NCBI GenBank assembly: GCA_022414725.1
Contig: CM039462.1
Location: forward strand, 96,811,232 to 96,875,231
DNA: 64,000 nucleotides
Reading direction: 5' to 3'
Origin: Microglena sp. YARC
Taxonomy: Eukaryota; Chlorophyta; Chlorophyceae; Chlamydomonadales; Chlamydomonadaceae
The notes under the pieces were generated by a model. That model saw only the letters and a list, made by a program, of their open reading frames with translations, did no database searches and was not told the origin of the DNA. Both the position numbers and the translations under genes were made by a program. Within the stretch, counting starts at the first letter, position 1; each line of letters starts with the position of its first letter. This document shows positions 46,161 to 58,822 of the stretch, one piece after another.

Positions 46161-46297
46161 TTATTCAGTTGTTTAAGGACTTTCTCTCCAGAAGGCGGGT
46201 CTCCCGACACTAACCAGCGACACCGAGGATGCTGTGTGCTGGTTGTCAGTCCTTTTGTTTTTACCGCCCCATGAAACGCTATTTAGGGGGGTACGTG

Positions 46298-46446
46298 TAG
46301 GGACTGGCATATCATATGATGTTTTGACCAAAGGCGAGTGAGATATCATACAAATTGTATCATAAATCATATATGAGTGGTAAGTTTTGCCTAGCTAGAC
46401 CTCCGTCATAACGTGATCTCATATGATATCATACTACCGTTCCCTA
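46298..46446. mobile_element. Palindromic MITE, copy 3 (inverted)
   Basis: Begins TAGGGACTGGC and ends GTTCCCTA with the ATCATATGAT core, in the opposite orientation to the other two copies. Its flanking 9-mers agree at only 6 of 9 positions, so it is older. Confidence 0.7.
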
Positions 46447-46499
46447 GTCACATGTAGCATCTTCTAGGCAGATCTCCTCGCGGGATGCTCAACCAAACC

Positions 46500-47400
46500 T
46501 AGTGCACCTGGAAGCTGGTATCATTAGCTCTTCAACGCTCTTGCAATTGTTGGGCATAGCCCGCTGTCTGGCAGGCTGGCTCAGGAAGCTGCCTAGAAGC
46601 TGCTGCATGTGGCTTCTAGAATAAACAAGTCATATGCAGCGTCGCAAGCGACGCAAAAAATGGCGGGGAGTGAGAGGGAACGACAAGTGGCAACAATGGA
46701 GCTGACAAAAGCCAGTTAGTTATGAGATAGTTGGCTGACGTGTCAGGCTTCGTTTATTCGGTCTCGGTCGGTCGGTCGGTCAGTCGGACTGACGGACAAA
46801 CGGACAATGGGGTGAAACTGGGATTCTGGGGGCTCCCGCCCTCTAGGAGTAGGGGCTCCGTCCAAGATTTGGTCCCTTGCTCTTGTCCAGCCAAAGTCTG
46901 TGGGAGGTGTGTAGGGTGCGGTGGTGTCAGCTTGGGTCACCACTGGCCTGTCTATGAGACTTGATCTAAGCTATGTCAAGTTTTACTTTTCAAAACAACC
47001 AGTGTTAATCAACAAGTGAAGACAAGTAATAATAACGCCTGGTGCGTGGGGCGTGGTATTAAGGGAGCCCTGGGTTACAGTTTTGGGTTTTAGCGGAGGC
47101 TGGCTCAGGAAGCTGCCTAGAAGCTGCTGCACGTAGATATGTAATGAGAAAGCCTAGTGCGTGGGGCGTGGTATTAAGGGAGCCCTGTCTTACGGCGGTG
47201 AAGAACGGGCTGCTACTTTACTTGGACAAAGCTACCATGGCGGTTGCCAGGGGTGTCTGTAGGTTGCGGTGATGTGAGCACTGCTTTCTTTTTTGGCTAC
47301 GAGCAGTACCTTGTAGGCAGCTCCCTGAGTCAGCCACTGGGCTATATCCAACGATTTGGACATGGAGCTGCCTAGAAGCTGCTGCTTGTAGACGTTGATG
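46500..47400. repeat. Dispersed repeats and SINE tail fragments
   Basis: Several copies of 'gaagctgcctagaagctgctgc' (46,590, 47,110, 47,360), a 'tcggtcggtcggtcggtcag' tract (46,765), and two minus-strand SINE tails at 47,030-47,076 and 47,142-47,255 that lack the tRNA-like head. Confidence 0.65.
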
Positions 47401-47901
47401 AAAGCCCTGGGTGTGAGGCAGGGATTTCTAAAAAAAACTGAATGTGGTTTTGTTCTAGCTTCATGGTTTTAGGCCTCCTCCAGGACAGCGTTTTCAAAGT
47501 TTTTAATAGCTTTGTATAGCTTTTAGGAGGCATTAAGGGGGCGATGGGGGGGGGGGGGGGGGGGTACAGCGATAATTTGGGCCAAAACGGGGTCAAAAGT
47601 AGAGATTGCTAGGTATAGAGGAAATACAAGCCCTGGGTGTGAGGGCGTGAGGCCCATCTATGTCTGTCCACTACTGAACATCTACCAGCATGTCAAAGCT
47701 AGAGTGGCCGATAGCCAATAACTAAATGTGCCTCAGAATTGTGAGAACTGATCACACTGCCACAAGCACAAGAAAGCAAATACACAAAAATAAAATCAAC
47801 TTTGGGTCGGGCTTTGGGTTTACATAATTCCGTCCAACAACACATCTTAAACCAAAACTGCTTTGGGCTGTATAAATCATTAAACCTTTACTACACTCAA
47901 C
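47401..47901. other. Stretch without visible gene
   Basis: Contains a poly-G run (47,547-47,564) and otherwise apparently unique sequence. I see no supported feature. Confidence 0.5.
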
Positions 47902-48113
47902 GTTAGCCTCTTTACCGATTACAATGGTCTAGTGGTAGACCAGATTGCTAAAGAATGAAGAGTCGGGGGTTCGACTCCCCCTTCGGTCGCTCTTGGCGTT
48001 GCAGGTCGTCGTTAACCGCGATGGTAGCTTGTCCAGTTGAGGTAGGAGACCGCTCCCCACCCGCGTACGACGGGCTCACTTAACACCACGCCCCACCAGG
48101 CGTTATCATTACC
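47902..48113 (+). mobile_element. tRNA-derived SINE, copy 3
   Basis: Starts GTTAGCCTCTTTACCGATTAC, has the D arm GGTCTAGTGGTAGACC and the B-box GGGTTCGACTCC, and ends CCACCAGGCGTTATCATTACC. It is closely similar to 34,353-34,575. Confidence 0.9.
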
Positions 48114-48142
48114 TTTTTCAACGTAAGCTGAATTACACTCAC

Positions 48143-48256
48143 CCGTCGTCGCCAGGTACTATGTTGCCTTCCATGGGGATGTGCCTCAACCCCTCGGCAG
48201 TGGCTGGTATGATGATGGCCTTCAGCTCAGTGGCTGTGGTGTCAAACTCACTGCTC
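48143..48256 (-). CDS. Candidate internal exon, unidentified protein
   Basis: Flanked by CCCTCAG and GG|GTGAGT, the minus strand reads SSEFDTTATELKAIIIPATA, then EGLRHIPMEGNIVPGDD, with no stop and both splice sites good. It has the composition of a real soluble domain, but I cannot name the family. It could join to 44,840-44,975 in phase. Confidence 0.5.
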
Positions 48257-48299
48257 CTGAGGGCACGCTATGGACTGGGTGAAGTCAAAGGGGGTGAGG

Positions 48300-48700
48300 G
48301 GGCTGCGCCAGTCACACACGCAATGGATACCCGCACTAGGCAGCCGAACTAGGTCAGTCACATCCGCACTGGTAAACGCACTGGGCAGCCAAGCTAGGCC
48401 AGTCACACCCACACCTGGCAAACCCACACTGGGCAGCCAAACTAGATCAGTCACACCCGCACTGGTAAACGCACTGGGCAGCCAAACTAGGCCAGTCACA
48501 CCCGCACTGGACACTCGCTCTGGACAGCCAAACTGGGCCAGTCGCACCCGCCCTGGGCAGCCAAATTGGGCAGCCAATCTGGGCCAGTCACTCCCGCACT
48601 GAGCAGCCAACCGGGGCCAGTCACATCCGCACTAGGCAGCCAAACTGGGCCAGTCACACCCGCACTGGACACCTGCACTGGGCAGTCAAGCTGGGCAGCC
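48300..48700. repeat. Minisatellite, 'gccagtcacacccgcactgg' units
   Basis: About ten units of 30-50 bp combining 'gcactgggcagccaaactgggccagtcacaccc'-like parts. It abuts the third copy of the duplicated block, and its end matches the first bases of the window. Confidence 0.9.
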
Positions 48701-51700
48701 AAACTGCTTGAGTTTTCTTTTAAGTTGTGAAAGGATTTCTAGTTGTTTCCAGTTGTGGAAGGAGTTTTAGTTATGAAAGGGGTTTTAATTGTTTTTAGTT
48801 GTGAAAGGAGTTTTAGTTGTGAAAGGAATTTTTTTAGTTTTGAAAGAATTTTCACCCCAGGAGATGGGTCTCCCTACACAAACCAGCAACACCATATTGA
48901 TGCGTTTAGCCCAGAGCTGGTTTGGGGCCACTGTTGTTCTGTTCGGCTACGAGCAGCAGCAGCTTCCAGGCATCTTCCAGGGCCTGCGCCTACTTAGTCA
49001 AAGCCCCAAAATGTCAGCAGGTGGCGTTCAGGCTGCTAATCTAGGGGCGGGCGATGTGGGCGAAGTGTGCAGCTGTCAGGAATCCGATGTGATTAGGAAT
49101 ACCGTATGCGCTAATTTGATTAAATTATATCCGATACGAAATTCATGAAAAATAAAAACAATTTAAGTGCATTCAAATCATGTTGATTAAATTAAATTGA
49201 ATGGGATAAAATCGAATTAAATAACATAACATTAAATAAATAAAATGAAATGAATAAAAAGAAATTACAATCCAGTGAATTCAGAATTCATTTCATTTCA
49301 TTCGGGACGCGCCTCCAGGCGCCCTTCATACGATGTGATAGGAAAGTGCGCTAAGTTGACAGCCAGCTGAATCAGTCGGTTGGTCAGACGGACGGACAAA
49401 TGGGTAACCCTGGGGGCTCCCGCCCAGGGGGGCTCCGCCAAAAAAGTGAAGGCCGGGGGGCTGTGATCTTGAGGCAGTACCAATCCGAGCAATGTATTCT
49501 GCAGACTATTAGATGCCAAATTGCCGGCGCTTAGAACCGTGTAACAATTATTGTCCCTAGTGAATCTTGCATTCACGTTTCATCAGGAGCATGTGACGGA
49601 TTGCCTGGGCATGTACAATTGTACAGGGCAGTTCAACACGTACGTGTCCGCCTGTCAAGTGTCAACACACACACTCCAGAGGGGTGCGTGCGTGTTTTCA
49701 CGCACACTTTCTCTAGGAGATACGTGTAAAGTGTGAACACAAACATTTTGTACAGTTTTCTTCGTATTTTGACTGGGATGTACGTGTTTCCCTGGTTTTC
49801 ACAGGTGTTCACCAGTGAAATGCAAAAGGATTGGGGCATGTTATTTTAAAATCGGGGCTGCCATGTGCTAAGGTGTAATATTGGGGAAGGTACAAAACGT
49901 TAACAATCGGGCGCCCGTTGCCCACGTGTAACATTTGGGAAGGCAAATGGTACACCTTAATACCTGGTTACCTTATTGGCCAACCCGATTCCAGAATCGG
50001 GCTGTACGTATCTCCATACATTTGGCCCACAAAGAAACTATCGCATCAGCATCAGCAGCTCTAGAGCCCAAACATGTTAATGGCTCAAAGTGGGCCCCTA
50101 GGTGAGTAGGTAGGCCCCTAGGTGGCGAAAATAATTTGCACAGTGAATCCAAGGAACACTTGCACCCTGATATAAGAAGCTAAAAAAACAGTGGGTACAT
50201 ATAAACTATACTAGATAAACCTATTAAAATATACCCTAAATACCTGTACCACTAAGAATAAAATAATAATACCAACCCCTCGATCCACTATCCTGTAGAA
50301 GCTGATATTTGGGCAGAGATCGGGTACGCATGGAGGTTTTATGGTCCGCCGTTGCCTCTGCCCTATGACGAGGAAGTCTACCACAAGCTGGGTATGCTGG
50401 TCTGGGCAGAGATATTTGGGCAGAGATCGGGTACGCATCGGGTCGGGTTTGATGGTCCACCGTTGACTCTGCCCTATGACGAGAAGTCTACCACAAGCTG
50501 GGTATTCTGTGGCCTAGCGGCAGGCAACCTGGGACTTGGAGGACCAGGGTACCGGTATGCATTTATGCCGACTCAGTGTCCGACGTATATCGGACAATAA
50601 CACGAGCTGGGTATTCCTCAACCCAGGTGGAGCAATCTCATGGGCATCCAAGATACAAGCATCTGCCACAGCTCTCTCCACGACCGAGGCAGAATTCATA
50701 GTAGCCGACTAGCCACCTCTGCAGCCCAAGAAGCAAAGCAATGTGGTTAAGGAAGCTCCAGTACTGAGCCACAGGCTCCATGCATGCCCCCTGCTATCAC
50801 CATCAATGGTGAGTTGGTGACAACCAGTCTGCACTAGCTGCATGGAACCAAGAGAAGTTCGCCTCACGCCTGACACATGGAGACCAGGTTCTACTTCCTC
50901 AAGGAACAGTCCAAGAAACAGGGTATCAGGCTCAACTGGGTCCCCACTGCTGCCAACATGTCTGACATGCTCACCAAGGCTCTTCCCAGGTCCAAATTCT
51001 GTGATTTCAGACAACAGATCGGCTGCCTATCTAGGAAAGGCATACAGATACTGATCAGCTCTTTGATTTGGCCTTTGAAATCCCTAATCATGGGGGGGAA
51101 TAGTTTGCTGACCTCCTGTATCTGTCTCCCACTCCTGCTGGACTTACTGAGTTACACCTGTACCTTTCCTGCCAGCCCCTGCCCAACCTGATCAGTATTT
51201 TCAAGCATTTTATAATTAAGTCTGCCACCTTCCCTGGGCAGCTCCAGCACTAAGAAATAGTGGCTGCTGAGTGCTGACCTCCTGTATCTGATTTTTCAAT
51301 CTCCTATCCTTCATAGATTTAACATGATAATTGATCGATTGCTTTCTTCATTAATTCTATGTCTGTCTACTCCCCCTCCTCTTCATGAGTATTCTTACCG
51401 TTTCACTTCTGTGACAGTACTACTTCATATTACTATATCCGCACTAGTATTTCTTATTCTCCCTCAAGAAGTTTGAACTCTCACTATGGAAACGGTGTTG
51501 GACGTTAAAGGGAGTTTAAAACAGATTAACTATGCACGTTATTGACACAGAGTTAACGGACGACATTTGACGTTATATTAACGTTGATTAACGTGTGGAC
51601 AAGTTAAGTTAAGTTAAGTCACTTACGCAAGTTAACGTAACACACGTTAAGTTGAGTTAAGTCAAGTTAACTTAAGTTACGCTAACTTACTTAAGTTAAC

Positions 51701-54700
51701 TTCAGAGACATGGGAACGTAGTGAAATCGTAGATGGACGAGAGGCACCGATTTGTTACATTTTTGTTGATTCATACGGTATTGCATACATTTTATATTAC
51801 CGTCCATGCTAACAGGCTCCAGCTGTTAATCAAGCTAACCATCAATGTAATCAAGCTCACCATCAATGTAACCAATCAAGCTAACCATCAATGTAACCAT
51901 CAATATTGCCCCCCCGCCCCACGTGGGTGCACCCCCTCACCCCCACCCCACACATACATGTGTACACACACTGTCCACCCCACCCCACTGTCCACGGTCA
52001 ACCACTATCACCCCCCACCCCGCACACACAACCACGCCATCTAAGCATAGCTTGTCTACCAATCACCACTATTGTCTAGGCCAACCACTGCCTCCCCCCC
52101 CCCCACCCCCACATACATCATGTGTACACACACTGTCCACCCCCACCCCCACTGTCCTGGTCAATAACCAACTATCACCCCCACCGCCCACCCACACACC
52201 GCACACACATAAGCAAGAGATCTACCATGTACCACCAAACATGTCCAGGCCAACACTGCCCCCCCCCCCTATAACCCCCCACCCTCTCTCTCTCTCCTCT
52301 CATCTCTCATTCTCTCGTACTTCCTAAACGCTCCCCGGTATCCTTGCTTTCTTTCTTCTCGAGTCAAACAGGCAGCACGAGAGCATATAAGTTGCGGTAG
52401 CAACGCTTCTTGCGAGCGAGCTCCAGGGTTAAGCAGTGATGCTTGCAGTACACGCCAAGCGTGCGTTTTGTGAGTTGAAGCAGCGCTAGACAGCATGACG
52501 CCGCGGAAATGCTACGCTATGGGCGCTGCGCTCCAGTCTCAGCAACTAACTAATTGAGTTAGTGCACAATGGGCGGGAGGAGACTAGAAAAAGACCTAAG
52601 TTTACTGCGCCCTACCTGCGGCCTACACAAACGGCACCACATGCACCATATGGTGGAAAGCGAGCTCCATGTAAGCATTCCATTATAGCTCCCTGCTTGG
52701 GCTGCTCGCTGATGCTGATGCCCCGCGAATTTTGAATTTAGCGGATTTGTGTGTCGAAGCCAGCGATTATACAGCATGCGCGGAAGATAAGTCGGGATGA
52801 GCCGGGATGAGAGTCTGTCGTCGCCTGCGCTGCGATGATAGTCGAAGATTGATTGAGCCGGAAGGTGAAATAGTCTGTCGTCTGCCTGCGATTCTGACGG
52901 GGAAATCCTGGCATCAGGCAGTTGCTTTCCCTTGTGTTGACCCTGGCATAGGAATGTCGCGTTATGGCATATATCGTGCGATGCAAGACGCAACATAAAG
53001 TTAAGGATAACTGTTTTTGACCTGTGGTTAACTTGTGTGTTTACGCTTATCTAGGGGCGTGGAGGGTCGAGGAGTTTGACCCTTTTGAGAGGTGTCGTGT
53101 AGGTAGAATAAACGTTTGATAAGTTTAAAGCTAACTTGTGTAAACCTGCGCTTAACTTGTATTTAATCTCGCATTTATATACAATTGTTTCATATAACGT
53201 CGTTTAATGTCGTGGTTTAACGCCAAAACCTGTTTCCATTGAGTTCTTCTAATTCCCGGAATTATTCTGTATGAAGATACCAAGGAATTGGGGGGATATT
53301 ATAGTTCGGCTTTTACGCCGTCTCATAGAGTGACATAGAGCACGCATCTGTTCTCAGTTCCAGGCGTGCTCCCTGCAGTGCCGTTGCCAGCTAGGCATGT
53401 GCACGGTCATGTAGTACTCTACTGTCCTGCCGTCACCTCTCTTCATCAATCCGCTTATGCCCGATGGACTATCTTGTAAACGCTTCCAGCGATCTATCTC
53501 CCTGTGTCTCTGCAGTCTCGAATACTCGCGAAACACAACAGCAACGGATGAAGGACGCAGCGTCTTGAACAACCCCTGTCCGCGTCCTTGTTAACTTTTG
53601 CAGGTTTATATACATTGATACATAGAGTTAATGTTATCACCCCCGGATAATACTTGCCCATCTGATTTCGAGGATTTGTTGGAAGATATTGTTGTGCTTG
53701 GCTTGTTTTTTGGTCAACAATTGCCTGCCGATGAAGTCAATCTTTAGGATGACAATTAATGTAAAAATATTGAAGGATGCGACAGAAGAGCCGTATACTG
53801 CTATCGTCTTCCACTACATGACAATCGCTTGATGCATAGTACCCTCTAGAAATACTCATTTAATATGGAATTGATTTCACCCAGAGGTGGCGGTCTCCCA
53901 AACCTACAGAGAACAGCACTGAGAATGCTATTGTAATTGGTTACAGTGATTAGTCCACAGACAATACCATATATCATTGTGACCAACGTGTCAAAGTTGC
54001 GACAGTAAATAACTAAGCTGATAACCACTGAAGTCGTAGCAACTCCTCCAAATTTCCATTACTAGACATATTTAGAGCTGCTGTAGGGCTCTGTGGAACG
54101 GGGGTAATAATGGACCGATATGGTAAGGAACCGTCCATTTATCAGCCCTACATGAATCTGAACACTATTTGGTGGTTTGCCCAGTGCAAGCAAACGGCTG
54201 GCCCCTTGAGCCTTTTTCAAGGCGTACTATTTATTTATGTTTATTCTTTTGTATCCAATCAACTACTACTGTGCAAGCTTCCTTTAAATCGGATGCCCGC
54301 CTGCGTCAACTTCGAGAAACACACAAGTTCTATCAGACAACTCATGCAATTTGGGTATCTGTGTATTGCGCAGCAGTGCTTATTCTTGCCCATGTTGGTG
54401 AGCATTTCCTTTGTACCCTTTCTAGTGCTGAGACCATTGGATAGACTTGAATGTCGATACCGCATTCTTGCACATCTCCCAAGGGGGCTCATCTCCGGAG
54501 CTTTCAACGACGAGTGCTGTCATGTTAATGGCCATGTCAACCTCGGCTTCCGTGGTGAAGCGACCCATGCCAGTACCTGGATGGGGATAGTCAATCTTTA
54601 TGAGAGATGATCATATCGTTCCATTATCCTTTGAACATGCAATTTGATTAGGTGAAGCGACCCAGGTCATTACTTGAGATGGGGATAGTCATTTATGATG

Positions 54701-57660
54701 ATGTGATGATTATGATGATGATTTATGATGATTATGCTTACATTTTCCTTGGGTGCCACTACTGGAATCCAAGATGTAGAGCCCTTAGGCTTGACGGGTG
54801 CAAAGGGAGGACTTATGCACAAAGAAAGAAATAAAAAAAATAATTCCATGTGCCATTCTGATTTGATGATGATCATGCCGTTCCAGTTATATGAAAAATG
54901 TCGTTCCCTTATATGAACATGCCATTTTATTATGTTGAACATTGTCATTTGATTATACGAAAAATATAGAAGTAACAGTAGACTACGAGTGGCGCTCTCA
55001 AATTTTTGTGTGTGTGCGTGTGTTTGGCTACAGTGGTGTTCTCATTTGATGGATGTATGTGCTATGTCCTCTCCACACCCAAGGAACTGGTGTGTGGGGT
55101 TTGTGTGGTATGTGTATGTGCCGGATGGTGGTGTGTGTGGTGGTTTTGGGGGTGAGTTGTGGTACCTGCGGCGTGAGTGTGTGTGATGTTGCGTAGTGTG
55201 TTTGCAACGAGTGGTGATCGTCACCTGACCGATGTGTGTGCCATGTCCCATACTCCGACACCCAAGGAACTGGTGTGTGTGTGTTGCGTGGTTTTGTTTG
55301 TGTGTGGTGTTTGGTAAATGTGTGGTTGTGTTGGTATGTGTGTGAGTTTAGTACGTGTACGGGTGTGTGCTTGGTGTGTTGTGTGCGCGCTGTGTGTGAC
55401 TACAGCGGTATCTCACCTGATGCGATGTTTGCTCATGTCCTCTCCACACCCAAGGAACTGGTGTGCGGGTTCCTGTTCGTGGCGGTGCGCGCCTGTCCCC
55501 CCCCCTGTGTGTGTGGTGGTGATCTCACTGACACTGGATGTGTGTGCCGCTGTACGCCTCCGCTCTCCACACCCAAGGAACTGGTGAGTGCGTTTTGTGT
55601 GGTTTGTGGGTATGTTGAGGGGTGGGTGTGATCTGGTCTCGGTGGCTGTTGTGTTGGCTGGTTTTGTGTATGGGTCTCTGCTAGATTTCGTCGTGCCCCG
55701 GTGTCGGCCTCTGTGTGTGATACATGTGGTGATTCTCACTGATGGACTGTGTGTCGCCAGTGTGCTCCTCACACCACAGGGAACCTGTTTTTGTGGTGTG
55801 TTGGTCCTGCTAGTTGTATGTACGACTGTTGGTGTGTTTTTGTGTGTGTTTCGTGATGGCTCATGTGTTGTGTGTTGCCGGTTTGTGTGTCGTGAGTTTG
55901 TATGCTTACGGTGTGTGTGCGTGTCGTGTCGTGCGGCATTGTGGCTGTTATACAGTGGTGATCCCACCTGAATGCACGTGGATGTGCAATGCCTCTCACA
56001 CCAAGGACTGGTGTCGTGGGTTCGTGTCCCCGGTGAGTGTGTGCTTGGTAGTTTTTGTGTGGGTTTGTGACCAGTGGGTTGTGCGCAGTGTGCCGCCCAG
56101 TTGGTGTAGCACCATGTGCTGCTCGCGCGGTGTGTCTCTCGCACTCCAGTGCTATGCATTCACTGATGGATGCATGTTGTGCATGTCTCCTCCACTCCCA
56201 AGGCACGCGAGACATGGAGGGTCCAGGCTGGCACTGGCTGCATGCCAGATCCCATAGACACCCAGCAAATCTCCATACAAGGAATTATTCAAGGTGTGGT
56301 GATTGGATCTCTTTGTCAGTAGTGTGTATTGATCGTACACAGTATGTCATGTACATTGTATGTATAGAATGTGTGTATGTATCTCGTGTGTAATGCTCCT
56401 CGTAGCATGTAATGTAATTGTACATTTGTCAGTCGGAAATGTGTGCTATGTATGTGTGTTGATGTAAAAGATGTATGTAGCCGCTCGTAGTATAGTCTGA
56501 TAGCCCCAAGTCATGTCCCCTATGCTATACGCTGCCTTGTATGGTATGCTTCGCTATGCTTGCTATGCCTTGTAGCTTAGTATGATATCTCCTGTATGTA
56601 ATCGAATGTGTGCTATGTATGTTGTGCTTATGCCAATCGTAAACACTGCATACCGCCTACGTCATTGTATTATGCAATGTCAGTATGTAGCATATACGTT
56701 GTGTATGTATCGCTACTGTCATGTATGTTACTTCTTGCTACTGTAGTATTAGTACTGTATGTATCTGTATGTATGTACCGCTTTTATGTTATTATCGTAT
56801 TGTGTATATGTAGTCATGAGATGTGTGTTTTGTATGTGTGTACGGCCATGTAAGCATGTTACTGTAACGGCACTGTATGTCATGCTCTCCAGTATGTTGC
56901 ATTTATACGTAGTGATAAATGTACATGTATCGTAATGATCTGCTATGTAAGTATGATATGTCATTATATGTATGTATGTCATGTGATGTATGAATGTAGT
57001 GCTATGTATGTGGTATGACACGTAAGCATTGTATGTACGTACTGTCATCGCTCACTGCATGTCAAGGTATGGTATGAATAACGTGTGTCATGTAGTGTAT
57101 TATGTATGTCACTGTATGTATGTATGCTATCGTATGTATGGTATGTTACTGTTGTATCGTCTGTGCTATGTAATGTGTGGTCATGATGTATGTGTGTATT
57201 GCATGTAGAGTAACTTTATGATAATGTCTGTTTCCAGTTATGGGTTAGGTCATAACAGGCTAGGGATGGCTGCATCGTGGGGGAGGGCTAAAACGAAAAC
57301 AGCGATGATAAAATGCTTTGCAGCTCAGAGAATCTGACCTGCAACCTACCCTTGCAGGCACGATGCTCGATGACTCCCCCTCTGCGTATGTATGTGTCTG
57401 CATTTACGGCTCCCCGGGGTAACCAATTAGCCAGCTTGCCCAACCAGGTGAGCAAGAGGCGGTCCACGAGAAAATCACCCTGATGACGCTGCGAAACAAC
57501 AAGCACCCCTCGACCTGCTACCTTGAATGGGCACATGCTATGAGTGCCGTCCCACTCACGTACTGTCATGTGTAGCTTTAGTCACGGCAACCACAAACTA
57601 GGTATAAGGGGACCTGTGCCCAACCATGACAGAAGGTATACCACGAAAATCACTTGCCCA
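48643..57660. repeat. Segmental duplication, copy 3, increasingly corrupted
   Basis: Follows 1 to about 8,510 at an offset of about 48.64 kb that grows to 48.8 kb and more through insertions. From 48,643 to about 51,900 it differs by only scattered small indels. Beyond that, single-base insertions, deletions and substitutions become frequent, and near 56,300-57,800 the sequence is barely alignable. At one diagnostic site ('gaaggtataccacg', near 57,632) it matches copy 1, not copy 2. It includes the copia remnant (50,530-51,115) and the CACTA element (51,487-53,242). Confidence 0.9.
54422..56273 (-). pseudogene. Third NFS1 3'-end copy (exons 11 and 10), corrupted
   Basis: The exon 11 equivalent is at 54,422-54,576 and the exon 10 equivalent at about 56,164-56,273. 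Both are full of indels and substitutions; the acceptor and stop contexts are still recognisable. Exon 9 edge repeats are traceable at 57,340-57,560. The disruptions are of the kind left by uncorrected long reads, so the true state of this copy is unknown. Confidence 0.75.
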
Positions 57661-57822
57661 CCGAACGCCACTCAAGACAATGAACTCAAAGCAAAAAGGC
57701 CAAGTGACAGAAAAATAAAATCGAGCCAATGTACAATCGCTGCCCCCCTACACTTGGCACACCCATGTGGACGTGTCAGCTCCAGCTAGATGTACTGTGA
57801 CTAATGCTTGTTATCTCTCTCC

Positions 57823-58822
57823 NNNNNNNNNNNNNNNNNNNNNNNNNNNNNNNNNNNNNNNNNNNNNNNNNNNNNNNNNNNNNNNNNNNNNNNNNNNNNN
57901 NNNNNNNNNNNNNNNNNNNNNNNNNNNNNNNNNNNNNNNNNNNNNNNNNNNNNNNNNNNNNNNNNNNNNNNNNNNNNNNNNNNNNNNNNNNNNNNNNNNN
58001 NNNNNNNNNNNNNNNNNNNNNNNNNNNNNNNNNNNNNNNNNNNNNNNNNNNNNNNNNNNNNNNNNNNNNNNNNNNNNNNNNNNNNNNNNNNNNNNNNNNN
58101 NNNNNNNNNNNNNNNNNNNNNNNNNNNNNNNNNNNNNNNNNNNNNNNNNNNNNNNNNNNNNNNNNNNNNNNNNNNNNNNNNNNNNNNNNNNNNNNNNNNN
58201 NNNNNNNNNNNNNNNNNNNNNNNNNNNNNNNNNNNNNNNNNNNNNNNNNNNNNNNNNNNNNNNNNNNNNNNNNNNNNNNNNNNNNNNNNNNNNNNNNNNN
58301 NNNNNNNNNNNNNNNNNNNNNNNNNNNNNNNNNNNNNNNNNNNNNNNNNNNNNNNNNNNNNNNNNNNNNNNNNNNNNNNNNNNNNNNNNNNNNNNNNNNN
58401 NNNNNNNNNNNNNNNNNNNNNNNNNNNNNNNNNNNNNNNNNNNNNNNNNNNNNNNNNNNNNNNNNNNNNNNNNNNNNNNNNNNNNNNNNNNNNNNNNNNN
58501 NNNNNNNNNNNNNNNNNNNNNNNNNNNNNNNNNNNNNNNNNNNNNNNNNNNNNNNNNNNNNNNNNNNNNNNNNNNNNNNNNNNNNNNNNNNNNNNNNNNN
58601 NNNNNNNNNNNNNNNNNNNNNNNNNNNNNNNNNNNNNNNNNNNNNNNNNNNNNNNNNNNNNNNNNNNNNNNNNNNNNNNNNNNNNNNNNNNNNNNNNNNN
58701 NNNNNNNNNNNNNNNNNNNNNNNNNNNNNNNNNNNNNNNNNNNNNNNNNNNNNNNNNNNNNNNNNNNNNNNNNNNNNNNNNNNNNNNNNNNNNNNNNNNN
58801 NNNNNNNNNNNNNNNNNNNNNN
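57823..58822. other. Assembly gap, exactly 1,000 N
   Basis: A round-number run of N joins the corrupted copy 3 to the AT-rich satellite. The true distance is unknown. Confidence 1.
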
